64,000 bases of DNA, from NCBI GenBank assembly GCA_903860915.1, contig CAIOSJ010000025.1:124001-188000 (forward strand), given 5' to 3'. Shown one piece after another: positions 1 to 9,526 of the stretch (the stretch's first letter is position 1; every line of letters starts with the position of its first letter). A model generated the notes under the pieces. That model searched no databases and was not told where the DNA came from. It saw only the letters and a list, made by a program, of their open reading frames with translations. The translations under genes and the position numbers were made by a program. Origin of the DNA: an uncultured Actinomycetes bacterium. GTDB lineage: Bacteria > Actinomycetota > Acidimicrobiia > Acidimicrobiales > RAAP-2.

Positions 1-780
1 TGGCGCCTCGTGCACGAACTCTCGGCCGACGCCGCCGGAGCCCCAGCGGTGGCGATCATCAAGCACGCCAACGCTTCGGGTGCTGCGGTCGGAGTGAGTT
101 TGGTCGACGCCTTCGCCAAAGCCCTTGCGGCCGATCCGCAAAGTGCCTTTGGTGGCATCGTGGCGGTAGGCGGTCGCCTCGAGGCCGACCTGGCTGAAAC
201 TATCGCTGCGGGTCCACAGGCCGACGTCATTATTGCGTCGTCGATGTCGAACGAGGCCATCGCCACCTTGATTACGCGACGTAAGGCCACACGCCTCCTC
301 AGCGCCCCCGCGCCGGAGCCGCTCGGCCTTTCGGTACGAACCTTTGGTGACACCGCCCTCGTCCAGAACGCCGACGAATTGATCGTCCGACCCAGTGAGT
401 GGCGTTGCGTCAGCGAGCGCCAGCCCACTGACCAGGAAATGCAGGATCTCATCATCGCCTGGCGCGTGTGCGCTCGAACGACCTCGAACGCCATCGTCAT
501 TGCCAAAGATGGCGTGGCTGTTGGCGTCGGTGCGGGGCAGCAGTCACGCGTCGTGGCCGCCGGTATCGCGACCACCAAGGCGGGTGACCTCGCTCGGGGG
601 GCCGCCGCGTCCTCCGACGCGTTCTTCCCCTTCGCTGATGGGCTCGAAGCCCTGACCTCGGCTGGTGTGGTGGCCGTCGTGCAACCTGGTGGCTCGGTAC
701 GTGACGCTGACGTTATTGCCGCAGCTAACGCCGCGGGAATTGTCCTCATGATGACGGGAGAGCGGCACTTTCGCCACTAG
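1..780 (+). CDS. purH: Bifunctional AICAR formyltransferase/IMP cyclohydrolase, C-terminal part (5' truncated by window)
   Basis: Frame open from base 1; AIIKHANASGAAVG, SDAFFPFADGLE and C-terminal VVQPGGSVRDADVIAAAN...MMTGERHFRH motifs. Confidence 0.96.
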   Translation, partial: WRLVHELSADAAGAPAVAIIKHANASGAAVGVSLVDAFAKALAADPQSAFGGIVAVGGRLEADLAETIAAGPQADVIIASSMSNEAIATLITRRKATRLLSAPAPEPLGLSVRTFGDTALVQNADELIVRPSEWRCVSERQPTDQEMQDLIIAWRVCARTTSNAIVIAKDGVAVGVGAGQQSRVVAAGIATTKAGDLARGAAASSDAFFPFADGLEALTSAGVVAVVQPGGSVRDADVIAAANAAGIVLMMTGERHFRH

Positions 781-785
781 GAACT

Positions 786-1640
786 ATGACGGCTGAACTT
801 CTCGACGGTGGGCGCCTAGCGGCCCGAACAAAAATGGAACTGGCTGATCGGGTCGCCCGATTGGCTGCGGTCGGCCGCAGCGTCGGGCTCGGCACGATTC
901 TCGTGGGCGACGACGGCCCGAGTGCTAAGTACGTGGCCATGAAGCACGCCGACTGCGAGGAGATTGGTGTCATTTCCTACTCCGCCCACCTACCCGCCTC
1001 GGCCACACAGGCCGACGTCGAAGCCGTGGTGGACGACTTCAACAACAACCCCGACATTCATTCAATTCTGGTGCAGCTACCCCTGCCCGGTGGCATGAAC
1101 GAAGAAGAAGTCTTGTTGCGGGTACTGCCGGAAAAAGATGTCGATGGACTTCACCCAACCAACTTGGGTCGTCTGGTCATGGGCGCGCCCGGACCCCTGC
1201 CCTGTACGCCGGCGGGAATCGTGGAACTGCTTTCTGCCTACAAGGTTCCCGTTGAGGGGCGTCACGTGGTCATCATTGGCCGGGGCCTGACCATTGGCCG
1301 CCCGTTGTCGCTGCTCTTAGCCATGCGTCGCCCGGGCTGCAATGCGGCCGTGACGGTCGTGCACACTGGTGTTGACGACATGGGCGCCATGACGCGAAAT
1401 GCTGACGTTATCGTCGCCGCGGCTGGGGTGGCGGGGCTCGTTACTCCCGACATGGTTCGCCCGGGTGCCGCGGTGGTTGGGGCCGGAACGAGTTGGTCCG
1501 GATCAAAGCTCATGAGCGACGTGGCCCCCGAGGTGGCCGAGGTGGCGGGTTGGATCACTCCGCGGATTGGCGGGGTTGGGCCAATGACACGTGCCATGCT
1601 ATTACGCAACGCCGTCCTAGCAGCGGAGAAGGTGCGATGA
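786..1640 (+). CDS. folD: Methylenetetrahydrofolate dehydrogenase/cyclohydrolase
   Basis: QLPLPGGMNEEEVL, PEKDVDGLHPTNLGRL, PCTPAGIVELL, VIIGRGLTIGRPLS motifs. Confidence 0.96.
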   Translation: MTAELLDGGRLAARTKMELADRVARLAAVGRSVGLGTILVGDDGPSAKYVAMKHADCEEIGVISYSAHLPASATQADVEAVVDDFNNNPDIHSILVQLPLPGGMNEEEVLLRVLPEKDVDGLHPTNLGRLVMGAPGPLPCTPAGIVELLSAYKVPVEGRHVVIIGRGLTIGRPLSLLLAMRRPGCNAAVTVVHTGVDDMGAMTRNADVIVAAAGVAGLVTPDMVRPGAAVVGAGTSWSGSKLMSDVAPEVAEVAGWITPRIGGVGPMTRAMLLRNAVLAAEKVR

Positions 1641-2005
1641 CCACGGACAGTTTGGGCAGAGAGTACGAGAGTCGCCCCTGGGGCAGTTTTGTTGTTCTCG
1701 ACGACTCCGCGAGTGACCACAAGGTGAAGAGAATCACCGTCGATCCGGGCAAGCGATTGAGTTATCAAATTCACGCCCACCGCAGTGAGCACTGGTTCGT
1801 GGTGGCCGGTACCGCCACTGTCATTCTCGATGGAACCACCCACCTCGTAGGTCCGGGTCAGGCCATCGACATTCCGGTGGGCAGCGCTCATCGCTGTGAA
1901 AACAACGGCGACGACCAAGTGATTTTCGTGGAAGTGCAACACGGCACCTATTTTGGCGAAGACGACATCGAACGACTCGAAGACGATTTCGGTCGCGCGG
2001 GCTAG
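1637..2005 (+). CDS. Cupin domain protein, mannose-6-phosphate isomerase type II-like
   Basis: RPWGSFVVLDD...KRITVDPGKRLSYQIHAHRSEHWFVVAGTATV cupin motif; ATG overlaps folD stop. Confidence 0.85.
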   Translation: MTTDSLGREYESRPWGSFVVLDDSASDHKVKRITVDPGKRLSYQIHAHRSEHWFVVAGTATVILDGTTHLVGPGQAIDIPVGSAHRCENNGDDQVIFVEVQHGTYFGEDDIERLEDDFGRAG

Positions 2006-2007
2006 CT

Positions 2008-2871
2008 GTGCGCATTGATGCATTGCTCGCGAGCGGCGCTACACGCTCCTTCGAGTTCTTTCCCCCGAAGAGTGACGAAGAGTCAGCCACGCTGGCTACG
2101 ACCCTGCACGATCTAGAGCCCCTCCAACCTAGTTTCGTATCGGTGACCTACCGTGGCGGAGCCGAGTCACGGCAGCGCACCTTTGATTTGGTCTCGCGCA
2201 TTCAAAATGAGGGCCAACTGACTGCGATGGCTCACCTGATCTGCGTGGGCCACACTATTCAGGAGTTACGCGACACACTCACCACGTATAGCGAGCACGG
2301 TATCGATAACGTCATGGCGCTTGGAGGTGACGTTCCGGAGGGCGACGGAGCTATCCGTAGCGATCTGGCCTACGCCGTCGAACTCGTGACCTTGGCTCGT
2401 GAGGTGGGGAACTTCGCCATTGGTGTGGCGGCCCACCCGATGGGCCACCCGAGGTCAACATCGCTCAGCAGTGATCGCGACTTTTTGGCCGCGAAGTTAG
2501 ACCTGGCTGATTTTGCCGTGACCCAATTTTTCTTCCAGCCCGACGAGTGGGTGGACCTCGTCAACGATCTCGCCGACCGCGGTGTTACCAAGCCCGTACT
2601 GCCGGGCATTATGCCAGTGACGACCTTGGGCGGAATATCGCGAATGGCGATGATGGGGGCCGCGGTCCCCGAGGGCCTGGCCGCGAGGTTGGTTGCCGCC
2701 GATGAGCGAGGTGGGCCCGCGGGGGTGCGCGCCGAGGGTATTTTGGCGGCTACGGAGCTCTGCGCGCAGATTCTGGCTGAGGGCGCGCCGGGGCTTCATT
2801 TCTACACATTGAACCGGTCTACGGCGACTCGGGAAATTTACGCCAATCTCTTTGGCAAAGAAGGCGGCTGA
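2008..2871 (+). CDS. metF: Methylenetetrahydrofolate reductase
   Basis: FEFFPPKS, VSVTYRGG, ALGGDVPEGD, QFFFQPDEW, PGIMPVT motifs. Confidence 0.94.
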   Translation: MRIDALLASGATRSFEFFPPKSDEESATLATTLHDLEPLQPSFVSVTYRGGAESRQRTFDLVSRIQNEGQLTAMAHLICVGHTIQELRDTLTTYSEHGIDNVMALGGDVPEGDGAIRSDLAYAVELVTLAREVGNFAIGVAAHPMGHPRSTSLSSDRDFLAAKLDLADFAVTQFFFQPDEWVDLVNDLADRGVTKPVLPGIMPVTTLGGISRMAMMGAAVPEGLAARLVAADERGGPAGVRAEGILAATELCAQILAEGAPGLHFYTLNRSTATREIYANLFGKEGG

Positions 2872-3059
2872 GCCGTTCTCCTACTGGAAAGAGAGAGCAG
2901 CTACCCATCGCCTCGGGGGTCGTGCTCCGGGCGTGGCTCCCTTGGAGGGAGACGTCGCGACCTCCTAAGATGGAGAGCTGAAGCCCAGTGGCGTTGTCGC
3001 AGTTCGATCGCGTCACCGAGAAATTTTGCACGTTCGCCGAGTTAGAAAGAAAGATCACT

Positions 3060-4049
3060 ATGACCAGCCCCATTCACGTCACCGTCACCGGAGCCGCCGG
3101 CCAAATCGGATACCAGTTGCTCTTCAGAATTGCTTCCGGGGCCCTCTTCGGAGCGGACCAACCCGTGGTTCTGCGTCTGTTGGAAATTGAGCCGGCCATG
3201 AAGTCGCTCGAGGGGGTCGTCATGGAACTAGATGACTGTGCCTTCCCTCTGTTGGCCGGTATTGAAGCCACCAGCGACCTCAGCCACGCCTTCAATGGAA
3301 CCTCCTGGGCGCTGCTCGTTGGCTCCATCCCCCGGAAGGCGGGCATGGAGCGAGGTGACCTCTTGAACGTGAACGGAGGCATCTTTAAGCCCCAGGGTCA
3401 GGCCATCGCCGCCCATGCCGCCAGCGATGTGCGGGTCCTGGTTGTCGGTAATCCCTGCAACACCAACTGCCTCATTGCTCGTTCAAACGCCCCCGAAGTA
3501 CCGGCCGATCGCTGGTTCGCGATGACTCGCTTGGACCAGAATCGTGCGGAGACGCAACTGGCCAAGAAGGCCGGCGCCCCCGTCGAGGGAGTGAAGAACC
3601 TCGCCATTTGGGGTAACCACTCAGCGACCCAGTTCCCGGACTTCGCCAACTCGACGATTGGTGGCACCCCGACCCTGGGCGTCATCAGCGACCACGAATG
3701 GTTGCAGGGTGACTTCATCACCACGGTCCAAAAGCGTGGCGCCGCGATTATCGAAGCGCGCGGAGCGAGTTCAGCGGCATCGGCCGCCAACGCCGCCATC
3801 GACACCGTCGTGAGCCTCGTTACGCCCACGGCCGCCGACGACTGTGTCTCCATTGGTGTCACTAGTCACGGCGAGTACGGAGTACCGGAGGGTCTCACCT
3901 TCGGTTTCCCGATTAGCTCCGACGGTGCTGGTTCGTGGAAGGTGAAGGAAGGTTTCGAAATCGACGCCTTCGCCGCTGACCGCATCGCCATCACGACTCA
4001 GGAACTCGAGGCCGAGCGCGCTGACGTGCAGGGTCTCGGACTTATTTAG
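3060..4049 (+). CDS. mdh: Malate dehydrogenase
   Basis: [54 protein letters not shown] motifs. Confidence 0.96.
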   Translation: MTSPIHVTVTGAAGQIGYQLLFRIASGALFGADQPVVLRLLEIEPAMKSLEGVVMELDDCAFPLLAGIEATSDLSHAFNGTSWALLVGSIPRKAGMERGDLLNVNGGIFKPQGQAIAAHAASDVRVLVVGNPCNTNCLIARSNAPEVPADRWFAMTRLDQNRAETQLAKKAGAPVEGVKNLAIWGNHSATQFPDFANSTIGGTPTLGVISDHEWLQGDFITTVQKRGAAIIEARGASSAASAANAAIDTVVSLVTPTAADDCVSIGVTSHGEYGVPEGLTFGFPISSDGAGSWKVKEGFEIDAFAADRIAITTQELEAERADVQGLGLI

Positions 4050-4067
4050 TCCCTCACCTCAGTTTTC

Positions 4068-4850
4068 CTAGTCGGCGTTGTGGAGCGCCACCGCTGCTTC
4101 GGCGGCGAGGCGAAAGAGGCCCTCACGTACACCGAGAGCTGAATCCCAGGATCGACTATCCCACGTATCACCGGCTAGCGAGTCGCCGGCGTAGAGGAGC
4201 TGGGCGAAGCGTAGTCCGCGGTATTTCGCCACCGCCATGAAGGCCGAGGACTCCATGTCCACCATGGAGCAGCCCTCATCAATGCGTCGCTCTACTCGAC
4301 TTCGCGTCTCTCGGAAAAGTGCATCGGTCGTCCACGTTCGACCGATGAAGTGGGGTACGTCGTTCTTGATGAGGACAGCTTCGAGGGTGCGCACACCATT
4401 CTCGTCAGCTTCAATAATTCGGCTGGGTTCGGCGTAATGAAAACTCGTACCCTCGTCACGAACCGCGGAGTCGACAATCATTACGTGGCCCAGCGTGAGG
4501 TCGTCGCGCAGGGCTCCAGCTCCGCCGCAGGCCACGAAGGTGGTCACGCCGCAGGCCACGAGTTCTTCGGTGAAACCTGCGGCTAGCGGTGCCCCCACGC
4601 CGGGGTGAGCGACGGTGACGTCACCATTCGGGGTGCTGTAGCGGTAGACGAGGTTTCGCCCGATTTCGCTACGCATCTCGTAGATCACCGTAAGTTCGCC
4701 CCGGGCCGTGAGGTCTGCGAGTAGGTCATTGAAAAAACAGAGAACGGCAACGTGGGGTATTGGCTGTGGGCGGTGCAGTGCCGTGGCATCGAGAACTCCG
4801 GGTTCGGCGAGATCGTTCTCGAGTAGAGGCAAATTCAGTGATGTACTCAT
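4068..4850 (-). CDS. Nucleoside phosphorylase (uridine phosphorylase-like)
   Basis: VAHPGVGAPLAAGFTEELVACGV, CGGAGAL, VDMESSAFMAVAK motifs. Confidence 0.85.
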   Translation of the reverse strand: MSTSLNLPLLENDLAEPGVLDATALHRPQPIPHVAVLCFFNDLLADLTARGELTVIYEMRSEIGRNLVYRYSTPNGDVTVAHPGVGAPLAAGFTEELVACGVTTFVACGGAGALRDDLTLGHVMIVDSAVRDEGTSFHYAEPSRIIEADENGVRTLEAVLIKNDVPHFIGRTWTTDALFRETRSRVERRIDEGCSMVDMESSAFMAVAKYRGLRFAQLLYAGDSLAGDTWDSRSWDSALGVREGLFRLAAEAAVALHNAD

Positions 4851-4874
4851 AGTGGCACGCTAGTGCGCAGGGGT

Positions 4875-5261
4875 TCAGCCCTCGACGGTGGGCTGGAGAT
4901 GCTCACGGGCTGATCGCAGCCACGTGGCGAATGGCACGAGAAGAGTCACGTCACCACGAACCTTCAGACGGCCTTCGCGCAGGGCCGTTCCACTATCGAG
5001 TTCTCCCGATGAGAGGGCTAATCCGTCGTTGTACGAGAGTCGAATGATGACGTCGGCGAGGAGGTGATCACCCGCCGTCACGGTGGGCCCCGTCGCGAGA
5101 AACGAGAAGGTCATGGCGTGCGGCAGACTGACCGGCCCGTTAGTCAATTCTACGACCACGCGAACGGCGTCTCTTTCAAGGAAGAGCTCGACCTCTAGGG
5201 GCGCGAGAGCTAAACCCCGAGAGACGGTTTCGAACCAGTCGGGACTAAGAAAACTTGCCAC
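4875..5261 (-). CDS. SCP2 sterol-binding-like domain protein
   Basis: GTG start just after sdhB stop; about 128 aa with G(R)LKVRGDV-type SCP2-like pattern; longer ORF in track overlaps sdhB. Confidence 0.55.
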   Translation of the reverse strand: MASFLSPDWFETVSRGLALAPLEVELFLERDAVRVVVELTNGPVSLPHAMTFSFLATGPTVTAGDHLLADVIIRLSYNDGLALSSGELDSGTALREGRLKVRGDVTLLVPFATWLRSAREHLQPTVEG

Positions 5262-5266
5262 CGAGA

Positions 5267-6046
5267 TTACGGTGCGGGCTGGACGGCTGCTTCGGTTGAG
5301 CTCATCTTGGTTTTGCGACGAATCTTTCGACCCAGCCACGCCACGGGATCGTAGTGCGCATCCACGACTCGTTCCTTCAGCGGAATGATGGCGTTGTCGG
5401 TGATCTTGATGTGCTCGGGGCAAACTTCAGTGCAACACTTCGTGATATTGCAGTAGCCCAGGCCCATTTCTTCGCGAACGAATTCACGACGATCGTTGGT
5501 GTCGAGGGGGTGCATTTCGAGTTCGGCGGTGCGGATGAAAAAGCGCGGACCGGCGTAGTGCTGCTTGTTGTCTTCGTGGTCACGAATGACGTGGCAGACG
5601 TCTTGGCACATGAAGCACTCGATACACTTCCGGAATTCTTGACTACGCTCGACGTCCTCTTGGAACATCACGTAGCCACCCTCGGGCATGGGGGGAGGTA
5701 GCAGTGCAGGAACCTTTTCCGCCATGGCGTAGTTGAAGGAGACGTCGGTAACGAGGTCTCGAATAATGGGGAAGGTCTTCATCGGCGTCAGGGTGACTGG
5801 CCCCTCGGGCAGGGTGTCCATCCGCGTCATGCACATCAATCGTGGTTTGCCGTTGACTTCCACGGCGCAGGACCCGCACTTACCAGCCTTACAGTTCCAT
5901 CGACAGGCCAGATCGGGCGCCTCGGTGGCCTGAATGCGGTGGATGACGTCGAGAACGACCTCGCCCTCCTGCTGGGTCACCGAGTAGTTCTCGAATGCGC
6001 CGCCGCTGGCGTCTCCGCGCCACACCTTCATTGTTACGTCAGTCAT
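5267..6046 (-). CDS. sdhB: Succinate dehydrogenase iron-sulfur subunit
   Basis: CRWNCKAGKCGSCAVEVNGKPRLMC [2Fe-2S] motif, CIECFMCQDVCHVI, CCTEVCPEHI; ATG at 6046. Confidence 0.95.
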   Translation of the reverse strand: MTDVTMKVWRGDASGGAFENYSVTQQEGEVVLDVIHRIQATEAPDLACRWNCKAGKCGSCAVEVNGKPRLMCMTRMDTLPEGPVTLTPMKTFPIIRDLVTDVSFNYAMAEKVPALLPPPMPEGGYVMFQEDVERSQEFRKCIECFMCQDVCHVIRDHEDNKQHYAGPRFFIRTAELEMHPLDTNDRREFVREEMGLGYCNITKCCTEVCPEHIKITDNAIIPLKERVVDAHYDPVAWLGRKIRRKTKMSSTEAAVQPAP

Positions 6047-7863
6047 TATTTCGCCTCCTCGAGCAAGGACTTCAATTCTGCGGGTATTTCCAAAACGGGT
6101 GACTCGACGGTAGTGATCTCTCCAGCCCAACCTCCGGTAATGGAGTGGGAGAAGTTGACCTTGGCCAAGTTGACGTCAGTACCGGGGAAGTCCTCACGGG
6201 TGTGGCCACCGCGTGATTCCTTGCGTAGATTGGCACCCCGAGCCGTGGTCTTGGAGACGGTCAACATACTGGGCAGGTCGGTGGCGAGATTCCAACCCGG
6301 GTTGTAGGCCCGACCACCCTTGACCGAAATGTTCTGCACCCGCTCGGTGAATTCTTCGAGCTTGGTAATGGCCTCTTCGACTTCACTCGCCGTGCGGATA
6401 ATGCCGACGTTCGCCTGCATCATCTCTTGCAGGTCGCGATGGATGTCGTAGGGGTTCTCACCATTTTCGCGAGTGAAGGGGGCGAGCGCTTCGCGCACGG
6501 CGGACTCTACTTCGCCCTGGTCGAAACCGTTCGCTACATCACCCCCGGCGATGTAGTCGGCGGCTCCGGCACCGGCGCGCTTGCCAAAGACGATGAGGTC
6601 ACTCAGTGAGTTCCCACCCAGACGATTAGCTCCGTGCATTCCTCCGGCGACTTCGCCGGCGGCGAAGAGTCCCGGCACGGCGGTTCCAGCCGTTTCGGCA
6701 TCGACCTGGACACCACCCATGATGTAGTGGAGAGTGGGTCCAATTTCCATGGCCTCCCGCGTGATGTCGACTCCGGCCAGCTCCATGAACTGGTGGTACA
6801 TCGACGGCAGGCGACGTCGAATAACTTCCGCACTGCGACGAGTGGCAATGTCGAGAAAGACGCCGCCGTGGGGTGAACCTCGTCCGGCCTTCACCTCAGC
6901 GTTGATGGCGCGAGCAACTTCGTCGCGCGGCAGTAGCTCCGGCGGGCGACGCCCAGCGGTGTGGTCGTCGTACCAGCGGTCGGCCTCAGCTTCGCTGTCG
7001 GCCGTCTCAGCGCGGAACATATCGGCGACGTAGTCGAACATGAAGCGCTTGCCCTCGGAGTTACGTAAAACGCCGCCGTCGCCTCGCACGCCTTCGGTAA
7101 CGAGCAGACCACGAACTGAAAGCGGCCAGACCATTCCGGTCGGGTGGAACTGGACGCATTCCATGTCGATGAGTTTCGCGCCGGCCCACAGGGCCATGGC
7201 GTGACCGTCTCCGGTGCCCTCCCACGAGTTTGAGGTGAACTTCCAGGACTTGCCGACGCCACCCGTCGCCATAATGACGGCTTTGGCGGAAAAGGTGACG
7301 AACTCACCGTTGGCGCGCCAGTAGGCCACGCAGCCGGCCACGCGACCAGACGAGTCGTGAACGAGTTGCAGGACCTTGCACTCCATGAACACGTCGGTGC
7401 CCATGGAGACAACCTTCTGCTGCAGGGTACGAATGAGTTCGAGACCAGTGCGGTCACCGACGTGAGCCAGTCGGGCGTAACGGTGACCACCGAAGTCACG
7501 CTGAAGGATCTTGCCGTCCTTGGTGCGGTCGAAGAGAGCGCCCCACTGTTCGAGTTCGCGAACGCGGTCCGGAGCCTCCTTGGCGTGAAGTTCAGCCATA
7601 CGGTAATTGTTCAGGTACTTGCCGCCGCGCATGGTGTCGCGAAAGTGGACCATCCAGTTGTCCTCGGAGTAGACGTTGCCCATCGCTGCGGCCATGCCAC
7701 CTTCGGCCATAACCGTGTGGGCCTTACCGAGAAGCGACTTCGTGACGATACCCACTTTGAGGCCGCGTTGTTTGGCCTCGATAGCAGCCCGAAGACCGGC
7801 ACCACCGGCGCCAATGATGAGGACGTCGTATTCGTGGTGTTCGTAGGGTGAGTTAGTTGTCAT
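6046..7863 (-). CDS. sdhA: Succinate dehydrogenase/fumarate reductase flavoprotein subunit
   Basis: VLIIGAGGAGLRAAIEA, MAEGGMAAAMGN, QFHPTG, GEVAGGMHGANRLGGNSL motifs. Confidence 0.97.
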   Translation of the reverse strand: MTTNSPYEHHEYDVLIIGAGGAGLRAAIEAKQRGLKVGIVTKSLLGKAHTVMAEGGMAAAMGNVYSEDNWMVHFRDTMRGGKYLNNYRMAELHAKEAPDRVRELEQWGALFDRTKDGKILQRDFGGHRYARLAHVGDRTGLELIRTLQQKVVSMGTDVFMECKVLQLVHDSSGRVAGCVAYWRANGEFVTFSAKAVIMATGGVGKSWKFTSNSWEGTGDGHAMALWAGAKLIDMECVQFHPTGMVWPLSVRGLLVTEGVRGDGGVLRNSEGKRFMFDYVADMFRAETADSEAEADRWYDDHTAGRRPPELLPRDEVARAINAEVKAGRGSPHGGVFLDIATRRSAEVIRRRLPSMYHQFMELAGVDITREAMEIGPTLHYIMGGVQVDAETAGTAVPGLFAAGEVAGGMHGANRLGGNSLSDLIVFGKRAGAGAADYIAGGDVANGFDQGEVESAVREALAPFTRENGENPYDIHRDLQEMMQANVGIIRTASEVEEAITKLEEFTERVQNISVKGGRAYNPGWNLATDLPSMLTVSKTTARGANLRKESRGGHTREDFPGTDVNLAKVNFSHSITGGWAGEITTVESPVLEIPAELKSLLEEAK

Positions 7864-7878
7864 GTGCGTTCCTTGGGA

Positions 7879-8697
7879 TTAGAAGAGTTTGAAGTCAGTC
7901 CAGGCGCCGGAAGCTACGAGGCGCACGTACACGTCGGTGAAGGCCACAAAGAACAGGGATACCCACGCGAATTTCATGTGCTGGGCGTTCAGGGGAGTCA
8001 GGAATTTCCAAAATTTGTAACGAATGGGGTGAGCTTTGAAACTCTTTACCTGTCCACCACAGAGGTGTCGACAGGCGTGGCACGAGAGTGAGTAGAGCCA
8101 CAGCAGGCTGGCGTTGACTCCGAGGACGAGGCCGCCAACGGACAGGCCCCAACCGCCACCGTTCATGTGAAAGGAGCGAATCGCGTCGTAGGTCAACAAG
8201 GTGTTGAAGACCAGACCGAAGTAGAAGAAGTAGCGATGAACGTTTTGAATGATGAGCGGGAACTTGGTCTCACCGCTGTAGCTCGAGTGGCCGTCCGCTA
8301 CGGCGCAGGCCGGTGGCGACCACCAGAAGGCGCGGTAGTAACTACGGCGATAGTAGTAACAGGTCATACGGAAGCCCAAAGGGAAAATCAAAATCAGTAG
8401 CGCGGGCGACATCCACGCCCACGTGTGCACCGCAAAGCCTGTTCCCGAGCCCGGTACGCACTGGTTGGACACGCAGGGACTGTAGAAGGGACTGATGAGC
8501 TCGTGGATGCCGCGACCTCCAACGAAGTAGTTCTTGTTTTGAAAGGCCGCCCAGGTCGAATAAATAACGAAGGCCGTCAGGATGGAAACGGTGACGACCG
8601 GCTGCAGCCACCAGCGATCCTGTCGAAGGGTGGGTACATCGGGCCCTCCACGGGTTCCGCCCAACTCAACTTTCGTCGAACTTTCTACAATCGCCAT
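7879..8697 (-). CDS. sdhC: Succinate dehydrogenase membrane anchor subunit (mycobacterial Sdh1-like)
   Basis: Multiple TM segments, same order C-A-B as Sdh1-type operons; HRYFFYFGLVFNTLLTYD. Confidence 0.85.
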   Translation of the reverse strand: MAIVESSTKVELGGTRGGPDVPTLRQDRWWLQPVVTVSILTAFVIYSTWAAFQNKNYFVGGRGIHELISPFYSPCVSNQCVPGSGTGFAVHTWAWMSPALLILIFPLGFRMTCYYYRRSYYRAFWWSPPACAVADGHSSYSGETKFPLIIQNVHRYFFYFGLVFNTLLTYDAIRSFHMNGGGWGLSVGGLVLGVNASLLWLYSLSCHACRHLCGGQVKSFKAHPIRYKFWKFLTPLNAQHMKFAWVSLFFVAFTDVYVRLVASGAWTDFKLF

Positions 8698-8778
8698 GGT
8701 GTCTCCTTGCTATGTAACTGCGGTCACTACCTCGGATATTTCCCTTAAGGGCGACCAGTGCATACTAGAGGTGATTCT

Positions 8779-8794
8779 TGTGATGTTCATCACA
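8779..8794. promoter_or_regulatory. CRP/FNR-family operator-like palindrome TGTGATGTTCATCACA (within 20-bp CTTGTGATG-TT-CATCACAAG)
   Basis: Exact TGTGA-N6-TCACA, 82 bp upstream of the sdhC start. Confidence 0.8.
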
Positions 8795-9000
8795 AGGCCG
8801 CGCCTGGCGGGTAATTAACACTGGTTTGGTTCTACGGTGCAAAGTGCCGCGGTTGGGTGGTGCTGGTAGCCCCTTCGAGTTCGCCCGCCCAGCCCGGCCA
8901 GGTCGTTGGAGCACTGTTACACATTCTCTCTAGTGTGGGGGTCCAACTAGAGGACAACAATCACAGCGGCGTTAGGCGCAGGGGTGAGTGAGGGGGAAAA

Positions 9001-9492
9001 ATGAGTGAGCGCAGCAGGGCCCAGGACCAATTTCTGGTGGTGGTGAAGCGGTGGAACAAATTACGCGAGAAATATCCGGTGACGCTGTGTGAGCAGATGC
9101 TGCGCGATTCCGAGAGTTTGCACGTCGCGGTCCGAGAAATTCTGAAGCCCAAGCGAATCGTGGTTGAAGCCAGCGTGGTCAGCTCGTCGGGTTCCTTCGT
9201 CGCGCTGTTGCACGTCCGACCCGGCCGCGCGGCGGCCATTCGTGGCTCCGCTGGATCACTCGTTTTTCTGGAGCCCTCGTCGCAGCAGCAATCGTCGATG
9301 TCGGTGGCGAGCGATGACGTCGTGGAGGGAGCCAGAATTATGGCCAAGTTGTTGATGGGCATCGAGGGCGACGACCTGTCGTCGCTGGTGCGTGACGACC
9401 TCGTTGATCCGGACCTCTACGTCACAGAAATCGAACAACTTTTCAGTAGCGAGATTGCCCCGGACGATGCGACGAATACCGAGGAAGAGTAA
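9001..9492 (+). CDS. Hypothetical protein (163 aa)
   Basis: ORF with purine-rich RBS-like gtgagggggaaaa before ATG; no recognised family. Confidence 0.65.
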   Translation: MSERSRAQDQFLVVVKRWNKLREKYPVTLCEQMLRDSESLHVAVREILKPKRIVVEASVVSSSGSFVALLHVRPGRAAAIRGSAGSLVFLEPSSQQQSSMSVASDDVVEGARIMAKLLMGIEGDDLSSLVRDDLVDPDLYVTEIEQLFSSEIAPDDATNTEEE

Positions 9493-9526
9493 GTAGATTT
9501 CGGGAGGCTGGAGTAACTTACTGAGT

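Noticed and set aside
1262-2023. Long minus-strand ORF (253 aa) over folD/cupin
   Set aside because: Shadow ORF opposite well-supported genes; low-complexity T/A/P-rich product.
4875-5423. 182-aa version of the SCP2-like ORF
   Set aside because: N-terminal part is antisense-frame reading of sdhB 3' end; GTG at 5261 preferred.
5267-6130. Upstream extension of sdhB to 6130
   Set aside because: Extension overlaps the 3' end of sdhA; ATG at 6046 fits the TTA/CAT overlap and SdhB N-terminus.
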